Of a stretch of 64,000 bases of DNA, positions 1 through 12,920 are shown piece after piece; position 1 is the stretch's first letter; every line of letters starts with the position of its first letter. The notes under the pieces are model-generated. The model saw only the letters and a list, made by a program, of their open reading frames with translations. It was not told the origin of the DNA and searched no databases. A program made the position numbers and the translations under genes. The stretch is from Urechis unicinctus. Taxonomy: Eukaryota > Annelida > Polychaeta > Xenopneusta > Urechidae. The stretch is from contig CM067346.1 in assembly GCA_034190875.2 (NCBI GenBank), positions 7,894,883 to 7,958,882 on the forward strand. The letters are read 5' to 3'.

Positions 1-425
1 GACAGAGAGAGGCTAGCGGAAGCCCATGATGAGCTAGCAGGTATACTACAGAGCGACGAAATGAGAGGTGTGCCATTCGTCGTCCTCGCCAATAAACAAG
101 ACCTGCCAGGTGAGAAATTACCTAACGAGCTCAATATCTACGTCAAATGGTTGATGTGAATGTATAGCAATAGCAATTTATAGTCATAGTTAAGAAACCT
201 ATTCATATTCCTATATGTTGGTCGCTCTGTTAATGCATTTACGAATCTGCTTTTTCAGGTGCATTAAAACCACATGAGTTGATCACAAAGCTCCAATTGG
301 GATCATTCTCTGGACACAAATGGTACCTACAGGCGAGCTGTGCCACGACAGGTGAAGGTCTCTATGAAGGAATGGAAGCCATGGCCAAACTGGTGAAAGA
401 GAAGAGGAAGTCTGCAATGACATGA
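1..425 (+). CDS. ARF-family small GTPase, copy 1 (3' exons only)
   Basis: This is the 3' part of an ARF-type GTPase, cut by the window edge. The exon at 1-109 encodes the region after switch II, including the guanine-specificity motif NKQD, and ends at a gtgag donor. The last exon, 259-425, starts after a ttttcag acceptor, encodes the G5-type CATTGEGL motif and ends with TGA. ARF proteins cycle between GDP and GTP and recruit coats or effectors to membranes. The same two exons recur almost unchanged at 4409-4543 and 4693-4859, so this is the upstream member of a tandem pair. The coding parts are nearly identical; the 3' flank differs mainly by a large TA expansion here. The 5' exons with the P-loop lie outside the window, so it cannot be judged whether this copy is complete. 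Confidence 0.85.
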
Positions 426-660
426 TGATAATGCTGTTGTGATACTGAACAGAAATACTCGTGTGTCCGTGTATTGAAGTGAGCAAGACGACTAAAGCCA
501 TTCAAAACATTAAATGATTGATGGATTAGGTTGCAAGAAGGCTTCCGACGCGCTGTCCGAGAACAACACATTCTCATAAGCTGCCTGTGATTGTATGCGT
601 GTGTGTGATGCAACGTCGACGGGGTGATTGTGAATATTTAAACACTTACATTGACATATG

Positions 661-675
661 ATTTAATATATATAT

Positions 676-762
<87 letters not shown>

Positions 763-885
763 ATATATATATATGTTTATATATATATATAAATATATAT
801 GTATTTATATAAATATTTTATATATGTATATTTATATTTATTTATCTGTATATATATATATCTAAATATATATATCTAAATATAT

Positions 886-919
<34 letters not shown>

Positions 920-925
920 GTATTT

Positions 926-985
<60 letters not shown>
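661..985. repeat. (TA)n microsatellite with degenerate variants
   Basis: About 320 bases of TA dinucleotides with TATATTTA-type interruptions lie in the 3' flank of ARF copy 1. The equivalent place after copy 2 (about 5070-5100) has only a few TA units, so the array expanded, or collapsed, after the duplication. Confidence 0.95.
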
Positions 986-987
<2 letters not shown>

Positions 988-1405
988 TTGTATGTGTGCA
1001 TATTCGTTTGTAGGTTTAATCTACCTTTTTTTCACAATATATTGTAATATGTTTACAACCAGAAACCTATTGTAATTGTTATTGCTTACCTCTGTATATT
1101 TTCATATAATTCGATATTATTTGACTTTTGTGCAATGTACTTTCACGGTGTGAAATATACAAATATCTTACCTCTGATGATTTTGTTTTGGGTTCCATGG
1201 ATAGCAAATACTGTTGAAAGATAATTATACTGTATCTTCTTGTTGGGGTAATTCATGTTTTCGTGACAACACCAATTTACAACACTTCATGTACTCACGT
1301 TATACAGTAGATTAACGAGGATAAAGTCGAAATTATACAAATTATACATAATAATAATGAGTAACAAATTCATTTTCCAAATAATGTAATGACACATGGA
1401 TCCGG

Positions 1406-1455
1406 GGGGTGTGGCCTTAGTCTGAAAGACAGTAATTCAGCGAGCAGCCACACCC
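1406..1455. other. Foldable sequence at the end of the ARF duplication
   Basis: A nine-base arm GGGTGTGGC (from 1406) is complementary to GCCACACCC (ending 1455), and a small GTCTGAAAGAC hairpin lies inside. The same sequence, with a few changes, closes the second copy at about 5503-5552. It could be the remnant of a palindromic element. No function is known. Confidence 0.4.
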
Positions 1456-3874
1456 AAGGAAAAAAATCTGTCAGTGCTGGACATCACTTCTTAAAGACGG
1501 AGATTGTATTTGCTGATCTCTTATCTGTAAGGATTAAACATAACAATCACTGTTGTCAGAATATCGGTCATCGGTTCAGTTAAAACTGGTCTAGTTAGCT
1601 CATGTGGCATATGGTTCATTGTACACATTATTTGTAACCTGTACATTAAGTAAATATATGTCTCTCTCAAGACCTGAAAGTCGAGTTGCAATACGTGTGA
1701 CAGAAGCACTTACTGAGCACAGTGTATGCGAACAAATGTAAATATTCATAGCATTACATCACCAGTACCTATCACATCCATGAGAACGTTCAGAGGAAGC
1801 TGATTGTAGTAGAATATAGTTCACAATATCACTACGTTAATTGTGTATGGTGTTTCACTTGGTCTGCGGTACATTGTAAGTCGTAAATCGCGTTATGATG
1901 GATTGATTCCCGATATGTGTCATAATGCACCAGTATGGTTCGGTTTCGGGATTCCCCAAATAGTTTATAACTTCGCTAAAAGGTTCATTCCGTGTGGTTC
2001 CGCGGTGATCGCTTCCCTGATTTCACAGCTATCTTTATGTGGCTCTAACGTGAGATTAACAATGGAATACTGGGCTGACGTCGCTGCGATTATAGAGAGC
2101 GGGAAAATGTCGTTTAGCTGCCAAAACACTTCGCACAATAGGCTTAAAAATAGCGTAAATAACAAAAACAGAATATCAGCTTGATAAATATCCCTGTCAT
2201 GGCTCAAATAACATTGGAATTCGCCGATTTTTTATTGACTTTAAGAGACTAGGCAGCTACGAATTTGCCATAATCTACAGTATTTTATTGTTCATTAAAC
2301 GGTTACAGTATTGATTCTCCAGTACCCCAAAACTAGGGACACATCGTCTTCCATCTGTTCATCAGTAGATGCTGTTGCCTTGTAGGTGTACCATGAGCTT
2401 ACACTCATCGTATCTGTAATCAGTACACTACTGGTTATTGATCACACTTGGCTTGTGTTGGGGTCAGGATGGCGATGATGTGACCTTGTTCTATGGTCAC
2501 CGGTGTTTTTCATAAGTATCAACCTTAAATCAGTCAGTGACGTAACCAAAACGGACCCAGGTGTCAAAACATTTGGCAAAATTCTGTCAAGGAATGAGTT
2601 GCATTTCAGAACACCAGAACCTGCTGAGCGGGTTTTCAAAATTTACCTTAATGTTTAACGAACAATTTTTTTTCCATTCAGGCACCAACTATTAATGCCC
2701 CACGAATAAGTGTGTTATTGCCTCGTAAATGAGTAAGCGGTATAAGACGATATTATTTCGAGGGGTTTTTTTTCCGAAAAAAAGTCATGATACTAGTAGG
2801 TCATTTTCCTCGATGGATAAAGAACAATTTTGTCACTGTTATTTTTCATTGCTGGACATATAAGGGAAATGCAGTCATCTTGAGTGTGACTGCAAGCTCT
2901 TAATCATTTCGATGGCCCCCTTGGCTAAGGCTAGCAAACTTAGAGTTGATTCGACCCAGCAACCTATGTTTGTCGATGAATGCTGTTGAGAAGGCAAAAC
3001 GAGTTGGCACACATTCGATTTATTTGGTGCATGCGGCACCAGTAGAAAAACATGATAACCCACTGCAATCTACGCACTGACCTGCTACGTTTTACTTTAT
3101 CGTATTTATGGAATGATTTGTAATATAACGCCTTCTTGGTTTATATGCACTTCGTGTGTATGAAGTCGTCGGCGTCGACGATGAACGAAGGCCCCACTCT
3201 GAAGGAGCGGACGCGCTTTGAGGTGATTTGGGCATGACCGTATACACAAATGGCTTGCCATATAGTTATATCGAACTACTCTGACGTCATCCTCTCCTCC
3301 AGCGTGGAACCTGCAACGCCGCTGATTCAATGTGGTGGGGTCACTTCTGTGATACTTTCTTTTATAAGTTAGGATAATTGCATTAGATTTCAACTATGTG
3401 GCACCTGCAAGCGCAGACCTTAACAAACCTAATAACACAAACGCGTCTAATGAATATAATAAGTTATCGGGAGTATAAATATAAAATATTATTTAAAATT
3501 GTTAAAAGCGTGCCCCTCACCATTGGACTTCTTAGGGAATCCTGCCAGCGCATACCGGGAAGTCGGTAGCGTCGTAAACAGGCAATATATGTTCACGTGG
3601 CATCGTCTTTCAGAATGCTCGACGTGGAACTTTATTCATGTCAACCGCACTCACTGTATAACATATAAAAACCCCGTTATTTCAAATGCCTAACCATAAA
3701 ATCGTTCATCACAACAGATACACACAAGAAGACGTTGGTGTTCAGTGACTCTACAGTATACGCTTGTTCATTGGATATCAACTCATTTAACACCATTTCG
3801 GAGGTCCAACAGTATAACAGTATAGGTTTAAACGTCGGGTATTTTGTTATATATTAAGTCATCCTAATTACGCT
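1456..3874. other. Intergenic region upstream of ARF copy 2
   Basis: No coding exon could be supported. The open frames here are short, start at arbitrary positions and match nothing I recognise. The stretch separates the repeated 3' flank of ARF copy 1 from the start codon of copy 2, so the copy 2 promoter should lie near its right end. Confidence 0.5.
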
Positions 3875-4859
<985 letters not shown>

Positions 4860-5552
4860 TGATAATGCTTTTGTGATACTGAACAGAAATACTCGTGTGT
4901 CCGTGTATTGAAGCGAGCAAGACGACTAAAGCCATTCAAAACATTAAATGATTGATGGATTAGGTTGCAAGAAGGCTTCCGACGCGCTGTCCGAGAACAA
5001 CACATTCTCATAAGCTGCCTGTGATTGCATGCGTGTGTGTGATGCAACGTCGACGGTGTAATTGTGAATATTAAAATATATAAAATGTATTTATATATGC
5101 GCATGTATGTGTGCATATTCGTTTGTAGGTTTAATCTTACTTTTTTCACATTATATTGTTATATGTATACAACCAGAAACCTAATGTAATTGTTATTGCT
5201 TACCTCTGTATATGTTCAAATAATTCGATATTATTCGATTGTTGTGCATTGTACTTTCACGGTGTGAAATATACAAATATCTTATCACTGATGATTTTGT
5301 TTTGGGTTCCATGAATAGCAAATACTGTTGGAAGACAATTATACTGTAGATGTTCATTGTGATAATTTATTTTCGCATGACAGCACCAGCTAACAACACA
5401 TTCAGCTTACTCACGTTATACAGTAGATTAATGAGGATAAGGGCACAATATTAATGAAAATTGGGTTTTTTTTCCAAATAATGTAATGATACATGAATAC
5501 GGGGGATGTGGTCTTAGTCTGAAAGACTGTAATTCAGCGAGCAGCCACACCC

Positions 5553-6917
5553 CAGAGAATACAATACACAGAAACAACTCCAATGACATAGCAGTTGTAG
5601 TTCACAATAACAGAAGCGTAAGAACTCATGAGCAGAACTAATGTGTAGATAAAGAAAGAAATGACACAACGGGTAAGTTGTATACCCCCACCCCATTTCT
5701 TACATGATTGTGAGTAATCTTTTTACCTAGCCTAGTGAATGTTTTCAAGTTTGTTTGAGATTGTATTGACGTCTGTATTGTATTCCATGTATAGAGTCCT
5801 GTTTGTAGATATCCCTTTTGTAAAACAAATAGAAGGTCAGCACTTGTGTGTTATAAACATGCGGGGATTTTTGGGCGAGGGCTTATTAGGTTGGATAAAT
5901 AACACATTGGAGGGCTGACAAAGAGGATCAAAAGTATTTGACAATTATTAAGGCTAAGAGTGACCTAAGATATGATATAGGTATTTTGTAAAATATAATG
6001 GGATACTGATAGAATAGTCAAATGACTCATTTTGTTTAAGTGAAATAATGGCATCCGTACTAGAAAAATACATAACTATCATGAGATGCAGGAACATAAG
6101 TAGCAAGTTACTGATTATACAACAGGGTTAAATTGAATGATGGAAATAAATAAATCTGACAAAAACTTTAAGCAGAGGATAATGGAAAACCTTTGACTAT
6201 TGCAATCGATCACGCGCAAAAGATAAGAAAATAAACTGTCACGCTTATTTTTTTCTCGTTATAAAACCCCAAAATCCCATTCCTTGTACATTACATCAAA
6301 ATATAGGTTTACTGAATGTTCAGTTAGTATTTGAGACAGTATGTTTCAGGAGTTTATTTATCCCCATCGCATTAATGGGAGTGATTCCACTGACGGGGTT
6401 ATTAGGTGTGTTATACAAGTCGCTAGACACCAATGGGTAGGGGTGGTTGAAGATATACATTAAGCGTTAAGTACGAGTACAATCAGCGATGTCATTGGCT
6501 ACGGTGCGCACAGACTTAGCGGGGTGCAAGTTAAAGCAGACCGGGTGAGGCTGATATGGAGTGGTTTGCCGGGCGATAAGACGAGGGACTTTGGTTGGTC
6601 ATTATTGTGGCGCCGATTGCTGCCCTTATTCGCTGAGTATCAGTGTACTGTTGACCCAGCCGCACAACAACAACGAGAGAATGATCTCATAACCCTGAGA
6701 TCATCCATATCCGACGTAGAAGTGCTAGCGGAATGGAACTAACATTTATTTTTTAAGACCTAAGAATGAATACCGAATAGGGACGTCGGACGGGCATCTA
6801 TGGATATCAAGTGCAGAGTTAGGGTTCAACTGCACGTTCTACATTCCTACACTGTTATAAACGAGTTATATAAGTTATACTTTGAGTATCAAGAACCACA
6901 GACCCCGGTGGTCCGAC
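5553..6917. other. Intergenic region between ARF copy 2 and the ABCG gene
   Basis: I see no supported exon, RNA gene or clear repeat. In particular there is no ABCG8-like gene facing away from the ABCG5-like gene, the partner seen in vertebrates. Its right end should contain the ABCG promoter; no convincing TATA element was identified. Confidence 0.45.
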
Positions 6918-9900
6918 ATGATGAAGGGCTCGGGCAGACCTGTGAGTAATGTTGTTGGAATCGGTTTTAAACCATGCCAGTCCGACCAACTTACTAAGCT
7001 GCACGAGTCCACAAACGGAACAAAACCGAGCATTAACGATGTGACGTACACTTCTCCTGCTCAAATCGATCACCAGACTGTTGGGAATAACCCAGGGCCC
7101 CCTTTAAAGTCGGACCACTCGCTGGAGCTTCGTGATGTCAATTACACTGTGAAGCAACATGTCGGCTCCTGGTGGAAAGGCTGCTGTTTCCGACCGAGGC
7201 AAGAGAAGCATATCCTCAAAAACGTCAGCCTGCGTCTGTCAGGCGGTCAGCTGACTGGTATCCTTGGTAACTCAGGTGAATGTATTTTCATGATGTGTTA
7301 ATCAAATTAAACCACACATGACTGCAACATGTCAATAATTCATTTTTGACACGACTGTTTGGACCACGTGTTACAGGCAGTGGTAAGACATCCATGCTTG
7401 ACGTCATCGCCTGCAGGTCGGAGGGTGAGCTGCGTGGACAGGTCAACTTCGATGGAAAGCCGGTGACAATGGAGCGCTTCCGACAAATATCTGGCTACGT
7501 GATCCAGGCGGACAGGTTACTGGCCAACCTGACTGTCAGGGACACGCTGACCTATACAGCCTTGCTGAAGTTCACTGGCAATGAACCTGTGAAGACAACG
7601 AACGACAGAGTGAGAGCCAGATAGTGACAGAATAATTAAATTTATTCAAATATCCCATACAAACGTATTATGACAATGTAATATAGATTTCTCTACAGCA
7701 TACGGAACTGTTGAAAAGGTTAATTTTGTCCTCTGACCCGTGCGTACATTTAATTTCAGCAAGAGTCTAACAATGCACTTCGAAAGCTAAAACAAATACA
7801 TCTAGCCTTGAGCGGAATGTAGGTTGATGGATCGGATCTTATAAGTGGTTAAATTTTGTCCCATGACCTTTACGATTGCCTCAAAAATTATTTATTTTCC
7901 CAGCAGCTTCCAATATAAACTGCTAAAGGTGTTTAAAACCTTGCGAAATGCAGTGCAAAAGATTATTTCATAAACAAGATATCTTTTATCGAGTCAAATA
8001 TCGTGGTCTAATACCAACAGACGGCATCACAATGTGAATACTCGTGGTAGATAGCCTAATTACTACCATACTAAGGCAACCACTCCGCTATTAGGACTAC
8101 TTTTACCCAGTCCCACTTTCTGAATTCCCCATACGTAACATGTAGGATAGATCCAGGTTAGGTAATCACCTCGCTATTATGACCACTTTAACTCGGTTGA
8201 AAGGGTAGTCGCCTTAGCGATGTTCCATTGTAGCATTGCCAACGTAACAACAAATCCTGCCCCCTTGTTGATTTTGTCATAAGGTTTATTTGCCAAGGAG
8301 GGGACATTATACTAAAAACATTTTGTTGGGCGATCCTCATTTGTGATATGGTTATTTTAAGTGCTTAGTACCTCTCTTCCCTAAAGATTAATGTAGGTAT
8401 ATTTCTTCTTTTCTGGAGACAATGTGTGACGGTAGAAGTACTGCTGTGACATCTTAAAATAATATAACAAATAGCTTCATCATCTAGCATTCTAAACTGA
8501 ATAAATCGCTTTCATTATCATTTCGCTTAAGCCTAGACATTTTCCCATGACACAAATACATCTACACGAACTGGTGAAATCCAACGGCAATTGGTTCTTC
8601 ACAAATTGGACAATTATCCACATTTATTTTATATTAAATCGGCTATCTGGGTGCACAGTTTGCCATCAAACCACGACAAAAGGCTGCTATCTGGAAATTC
8701 TTTTATGGTGATTGTAGGTCAAGAACGTCATAGGAGAAATGGGATTGAACCACGTGGCAGATTCCCTGGTAGGCGGTCATCTTGTACGTGGCATTTCCGG
8801 CGGAGAGCGTAGACGCGTCAGTATAGCCGTTCAATTGCTACAAGATCCTTGTGAGAATCCAAATTACACAGTCTGCTTTAATTGTTTTTTGACAATACGA
8901 TTATGATCCATTGGTTATCTCCGTATCAAGCTGTTTTCGACTTTTGGTTTTTCGATTTTTAGCCAATTCGATATTACGTCCTATAAATAGATGCCCAGCT
9001 ATGAGAGTTCTCTCGGCCTGGCATTATTTATGACACGCTAATGTCCAAAAAGGACATATTTAGACTTTAAAAGTAATGCTTTACGTAATATCTAACTATC
9101 TGTGGACAGCAATAAGTTGTATCAGCAACAACGCTTTCATAAACGTAGATGTTAATCTTCGTCTTCCATGAACTTATACAATTCACATGGGTACCGCTAC
9201 TTTGTTCCAGCATCAATACTCATAGACCAGTACTTCACCGACCTATATATACACTGTACAGCTTTGTGTTCATGTTTGTGCGTTGTGGACAGACCTGTTG
9301 CTGTTAGATGAGCCGACAACCGGACTGGACAGCTTCACGGCTCACTCGCTTGTCTCCACACTGGCTCGTCTGGCCCACTCCATGGACAGAATCATCCTTA
9401 TGACGATACACCAGCCCCGATCAGATATCTTCACCCTCTTTGATTGTGTGGCCATTCTGTGTACCGGTCGAGTGCAGTACTTCGGACCACGCAGTGAGCT
9501 TGTACCATACTTTACTCGTCTTGGCTACCCCTGTCCAACCTACTCAAACCCACTGGATCATTACCGTAAGGCCAACATTTTATCAGATACTTTTGCTTTG
9601 TATTGTATCTCAGAGTGGCGATGATTCTCGCCGATTCCTGCTCGAGTGCGCATAATAATGTTACTGTCAGTGCCAAATCTATCGTGGATATCCTTTTCGT
9701 CCGGTAGTGGATCTCTCGAGCATTGACCACCGAAGTGCGGAGAGCGAAGCCGAGACATCTAGTCGAGTGCAACATCTGCACAACAATTACATCCAATCAT
9801 CCCTCCATCTGAACATCATCAACACTTTTACGAAGACCCACACACCATCTCTCTCGGCTAGTTTGGACGGTATCGGCGTGGATTCATTCTCCATTTACAG

Positions 9901-11888
9901 GCGATTCTTCCCTATTCTGGCGGTCTTGCTCAGGTAATATGAAAGAGCTACCAGCAGGTGCTCCTCGTACAACTCTAGTCTTACAGGACGTCTATTGACG
10001 ACCTGTGATGATTCATTCAAAAGCAAAGCAATATGTTCAGACTTGAACATATTGAACCTGGCGAGTTATTTGTATACGCGTTGATATCAATGAACCCGTG
10101 AGATATTTCGATAAGAATATGATTATAATAATGAAGATGTTCTCCCTGAAAACTGGCACCCAGTTTATCATCAGAACTCACTTTTTGTCAGCTTATCGAA
10201 GCTATTATTTGTGCCTTATGTGCGTAACGCTAGATACATTTACTGGCATGGGTGTTTGTTTTATTCTTTAGATACTTAACACTGTGTAATTTTCTGAAAC
10301 ATACTATTAGGAGATTTAGGCGATCATAAAATGACAATACGACGAAACATCTGCGGAGGACTACGTTCGACGCGCACATGCAACGGTCCCCGTAACGTGA
10401 CACAACGGAAAGCTCACACGTCCTTTATCTGGCCTGGTTTTGGGAGTTGTTACCAGTTAAAATGACATAAAACTCCCGACGTGTATGTTGTGATCTGTTG
10501 ACCAGGCGGATGTTCGTCAACCTGTGGCGAGATCGTAGCGGCTTCGTCCATCGCATCGTGACATTCGCTTCGTTCGCTTTCTTTATGTGGATCTTCCTTT
10601 GGCGACTGGGACTGGACATTGAGACGGCCATTCAGGACCGGACGGGGGTTCTCTTCGAGACACTCTCTGCTGCTGTAATGATAGGACTCCTCAACGCCCT
10701 GTCTTTATGTAACCCAACAAACTTGCCCGTATAGCTACCATTGTTATAGTGTAGTCAGTAAAGCGTAATGCGTTTTAATGTGATGCCTTGATTTGTGTGG
10801 TCCCATCAGTTCCTGCCCACCGCGCGTTGTATGACCGCGAAGGACGAGAGGGGTTGTATGGGAGCGAGCACATGGTCGTAGCTTACTGTATACACATACT
10901 GCCCTTCACACTCATCGCCAGCCTCATTTACGCCGTCTGGTGTTACTGGTGAGGCCAAACAATGTCCTGATGAATTAAACGCTGGTCGGATGGGGCACTT
11001 TATGTGTTTAACCAACAATATTGGCATGAAAATTCTCTTAAACATAAACGCAAGATATAGAGAAAGGGCCAAGATAACCCTGAAGCCCTCCTTAATAAAT
11101 AATACGTGAATATGTGATGACAGGGGTCTGGGCATGCACCCTGAGCAGTCTCGCTTCTGGATCTTCTACGCAGTCTGCGTGGTACACCATTACCTGGGCG
11201 AGTTAATCGCTGTGTTGATCATGGCCGTCCTGCAGAACACACAGGTGGCTGGCTCAGTTGCCACTGTCATGTATACTGTATTCCTCATGCTTGGGGCGGG
11301 ATTTATCAGGTTGGTTTCCATAGAAACACTTTGTTTTCCGAATCGTGGCTGCTTTGTTGATTTGATGGATGATGGCTGTTAAAAAATTGCGACTGGATTG
11401 TTTTTCAGGTCGCAGGCAAATATGCTTAAACCTCTACAGTGGCTTGCTTATGCTATCTTCTACAAGTATTCGGCGGAGATCCTCTCCGCTAACGAGTACC
11501 ACAAGCTTAAGTTCGAATGTAAACCAGGCTATGGTAATAAAGCTTGCTGAATATTCCAGCACAATGATTATTATACCAATCTAAACGGATATTTCACGTG
11601 CTGTCGATGTATAGTCCAATCCATATGCATGTACTATTTTATAGATATAATTCACCAAAAGAGGCCATGTTGCATTGAGACATGAATATTAACTTAAATC
11701 CCATTGTGGCGAACCTTGCAGAACTGGCGTGTAGCCTTTTTGACGGGGACAGCTATCTGGACGAAGCCTTCCCAGACTCCGTTGCGAATATGGTCCGAAA
11801 TGGTGGCATCTTGGTTGGCTTTATTGTAGGAAACTGGATCATGCTGCTAGTTTTCTACCGGATCCGTGGCATCAAACATCTCAATTAG
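6918..11888 (+). CDS. ABCG5: ABCG5-like half transporter (sterolin-1 type)
   Basis: Ten exons join in frame to 680 residues: 6918-7275, 7377-7609, 8718-8850, 9293-9565, 9708-9933, 10506-10708, 10810-10948, 11124-11309, 11409-11533 and 11722-11888. The order is that of ABCG proteins, nucleotide-binding domain first and membrane domain second. Walker A GNSGSGKTS spans the exon 1/2 junction; the signature ISGGE is near residues 223-227, Walker B LLLLDEP near 243-249 and the switch histidine in TIHQPRS is His281. Exons 6-10 encode the membrane segments. Human ABCG5 is 651 residues and pairs with ABCG8 to export sterols; sequence after Walker B (YPCP then SNP) favours ABCG5. The first ATG in frame (6918) is chosen because the frame upstream has only a TTG. 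No ABCG8 partner is visible. The next gene is tail to tail, about 1 kb away. Two broken copies of exons 6-10 lie downstream. Confidence 0.88.
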
Positions 11889-12920
11889 CCACCCAGCCGG
11901 ACAACACGATCGTCTTCATCTTAATGTGAATACATTGGTGTAAAGCCGAGATATGCCATGAGCATGTGTTTCTGTATCAAACTGTACGTGTCACGAGTTT
12001 CATCCGCTTAATGTGAACATTAGTGCGTTAAGACATACGCCACTGTGTTATTTGTGGTGGAGAGACTGTTTCCGTTATGACGTAGAAGATACATGTTATT
12101 CTTTGTCAGGATGAGCTTAATGGAATAAAATAACTGTCGCATTCATTCTCTACTTAGATCTTAGATGAACCATGTAAGCTAATGTGGATACTATGATTGA
12201 TATGTCGTTCTCTCAGACTGCTTTACTTCTTCATGTCAAATAACGCATGAAATATGAATGTGCCCCCACCCTCACATTACGGACATCGTTGTAAAGCAAT
12301 TGTAATGGTTGCCATTAACAACGGCTGTTTATTTGGTGTGCATAATGAATATATGCAGAGTACGAAAAAAGCTATTCCATACTCAAACACAACACCAACA
12401 ACCAACAGATTGTTCAAGCGTTTATCTCGATATAATGGAAAAAATTAGACATCAAACACCTCAATATGTCATTTTTATAAATGAAAAAATAAAATATATT
12501 CACTGATTGAGATAATAAGCTATTACATATGCAGATAATGTCAGTGCAATACAGGAGGAGCTATACTGTATAGTGTCCATGCTACGTACATTACGGTTGA
12601 GATACATTACTCACTGAGAAACGCACTGCATTAGTTAGGCATTGCTCTTAAGTTAGTGACACAGAAGTTCATTTGATAAAGCCCAACCCGTCCTAAAACC
12701 TCATCAACATCCTACCACCGTACACATTCACTTTCGAAGGCTAACAGTCTTTGTATTTACATGAAAAGGGTCATATTGGCAAACATAGAGTGATGATAAA
12801 CGACATCGCTCGGGGCAGTCACTGCTGAGTTTATACGTCTAATCCGATATGCCACATACGTAGATATATAGTCAAATCATAAGCACATAGCGGTGCTTTC
12901 ACGTTGCTGGTGTCCATCGT
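11889..12920. other. Intergenic region between convergent ABCG and CPT1-like genes
   Basis: The region holds the 3' flanks of two convergent genes. No exon is supported; an AATAAAATATATT-like stretch near 12490 could serve one or both polyadenylation sites. The same sequence is found at about 21089-22125 and, with an insertion, at 29400-31027. Confidence 0.5.

Noticed and set aside
6882..6917. ABCG start at 6882
   Set aside because: The codon there is TTG; the first ATG in frame is 6918.
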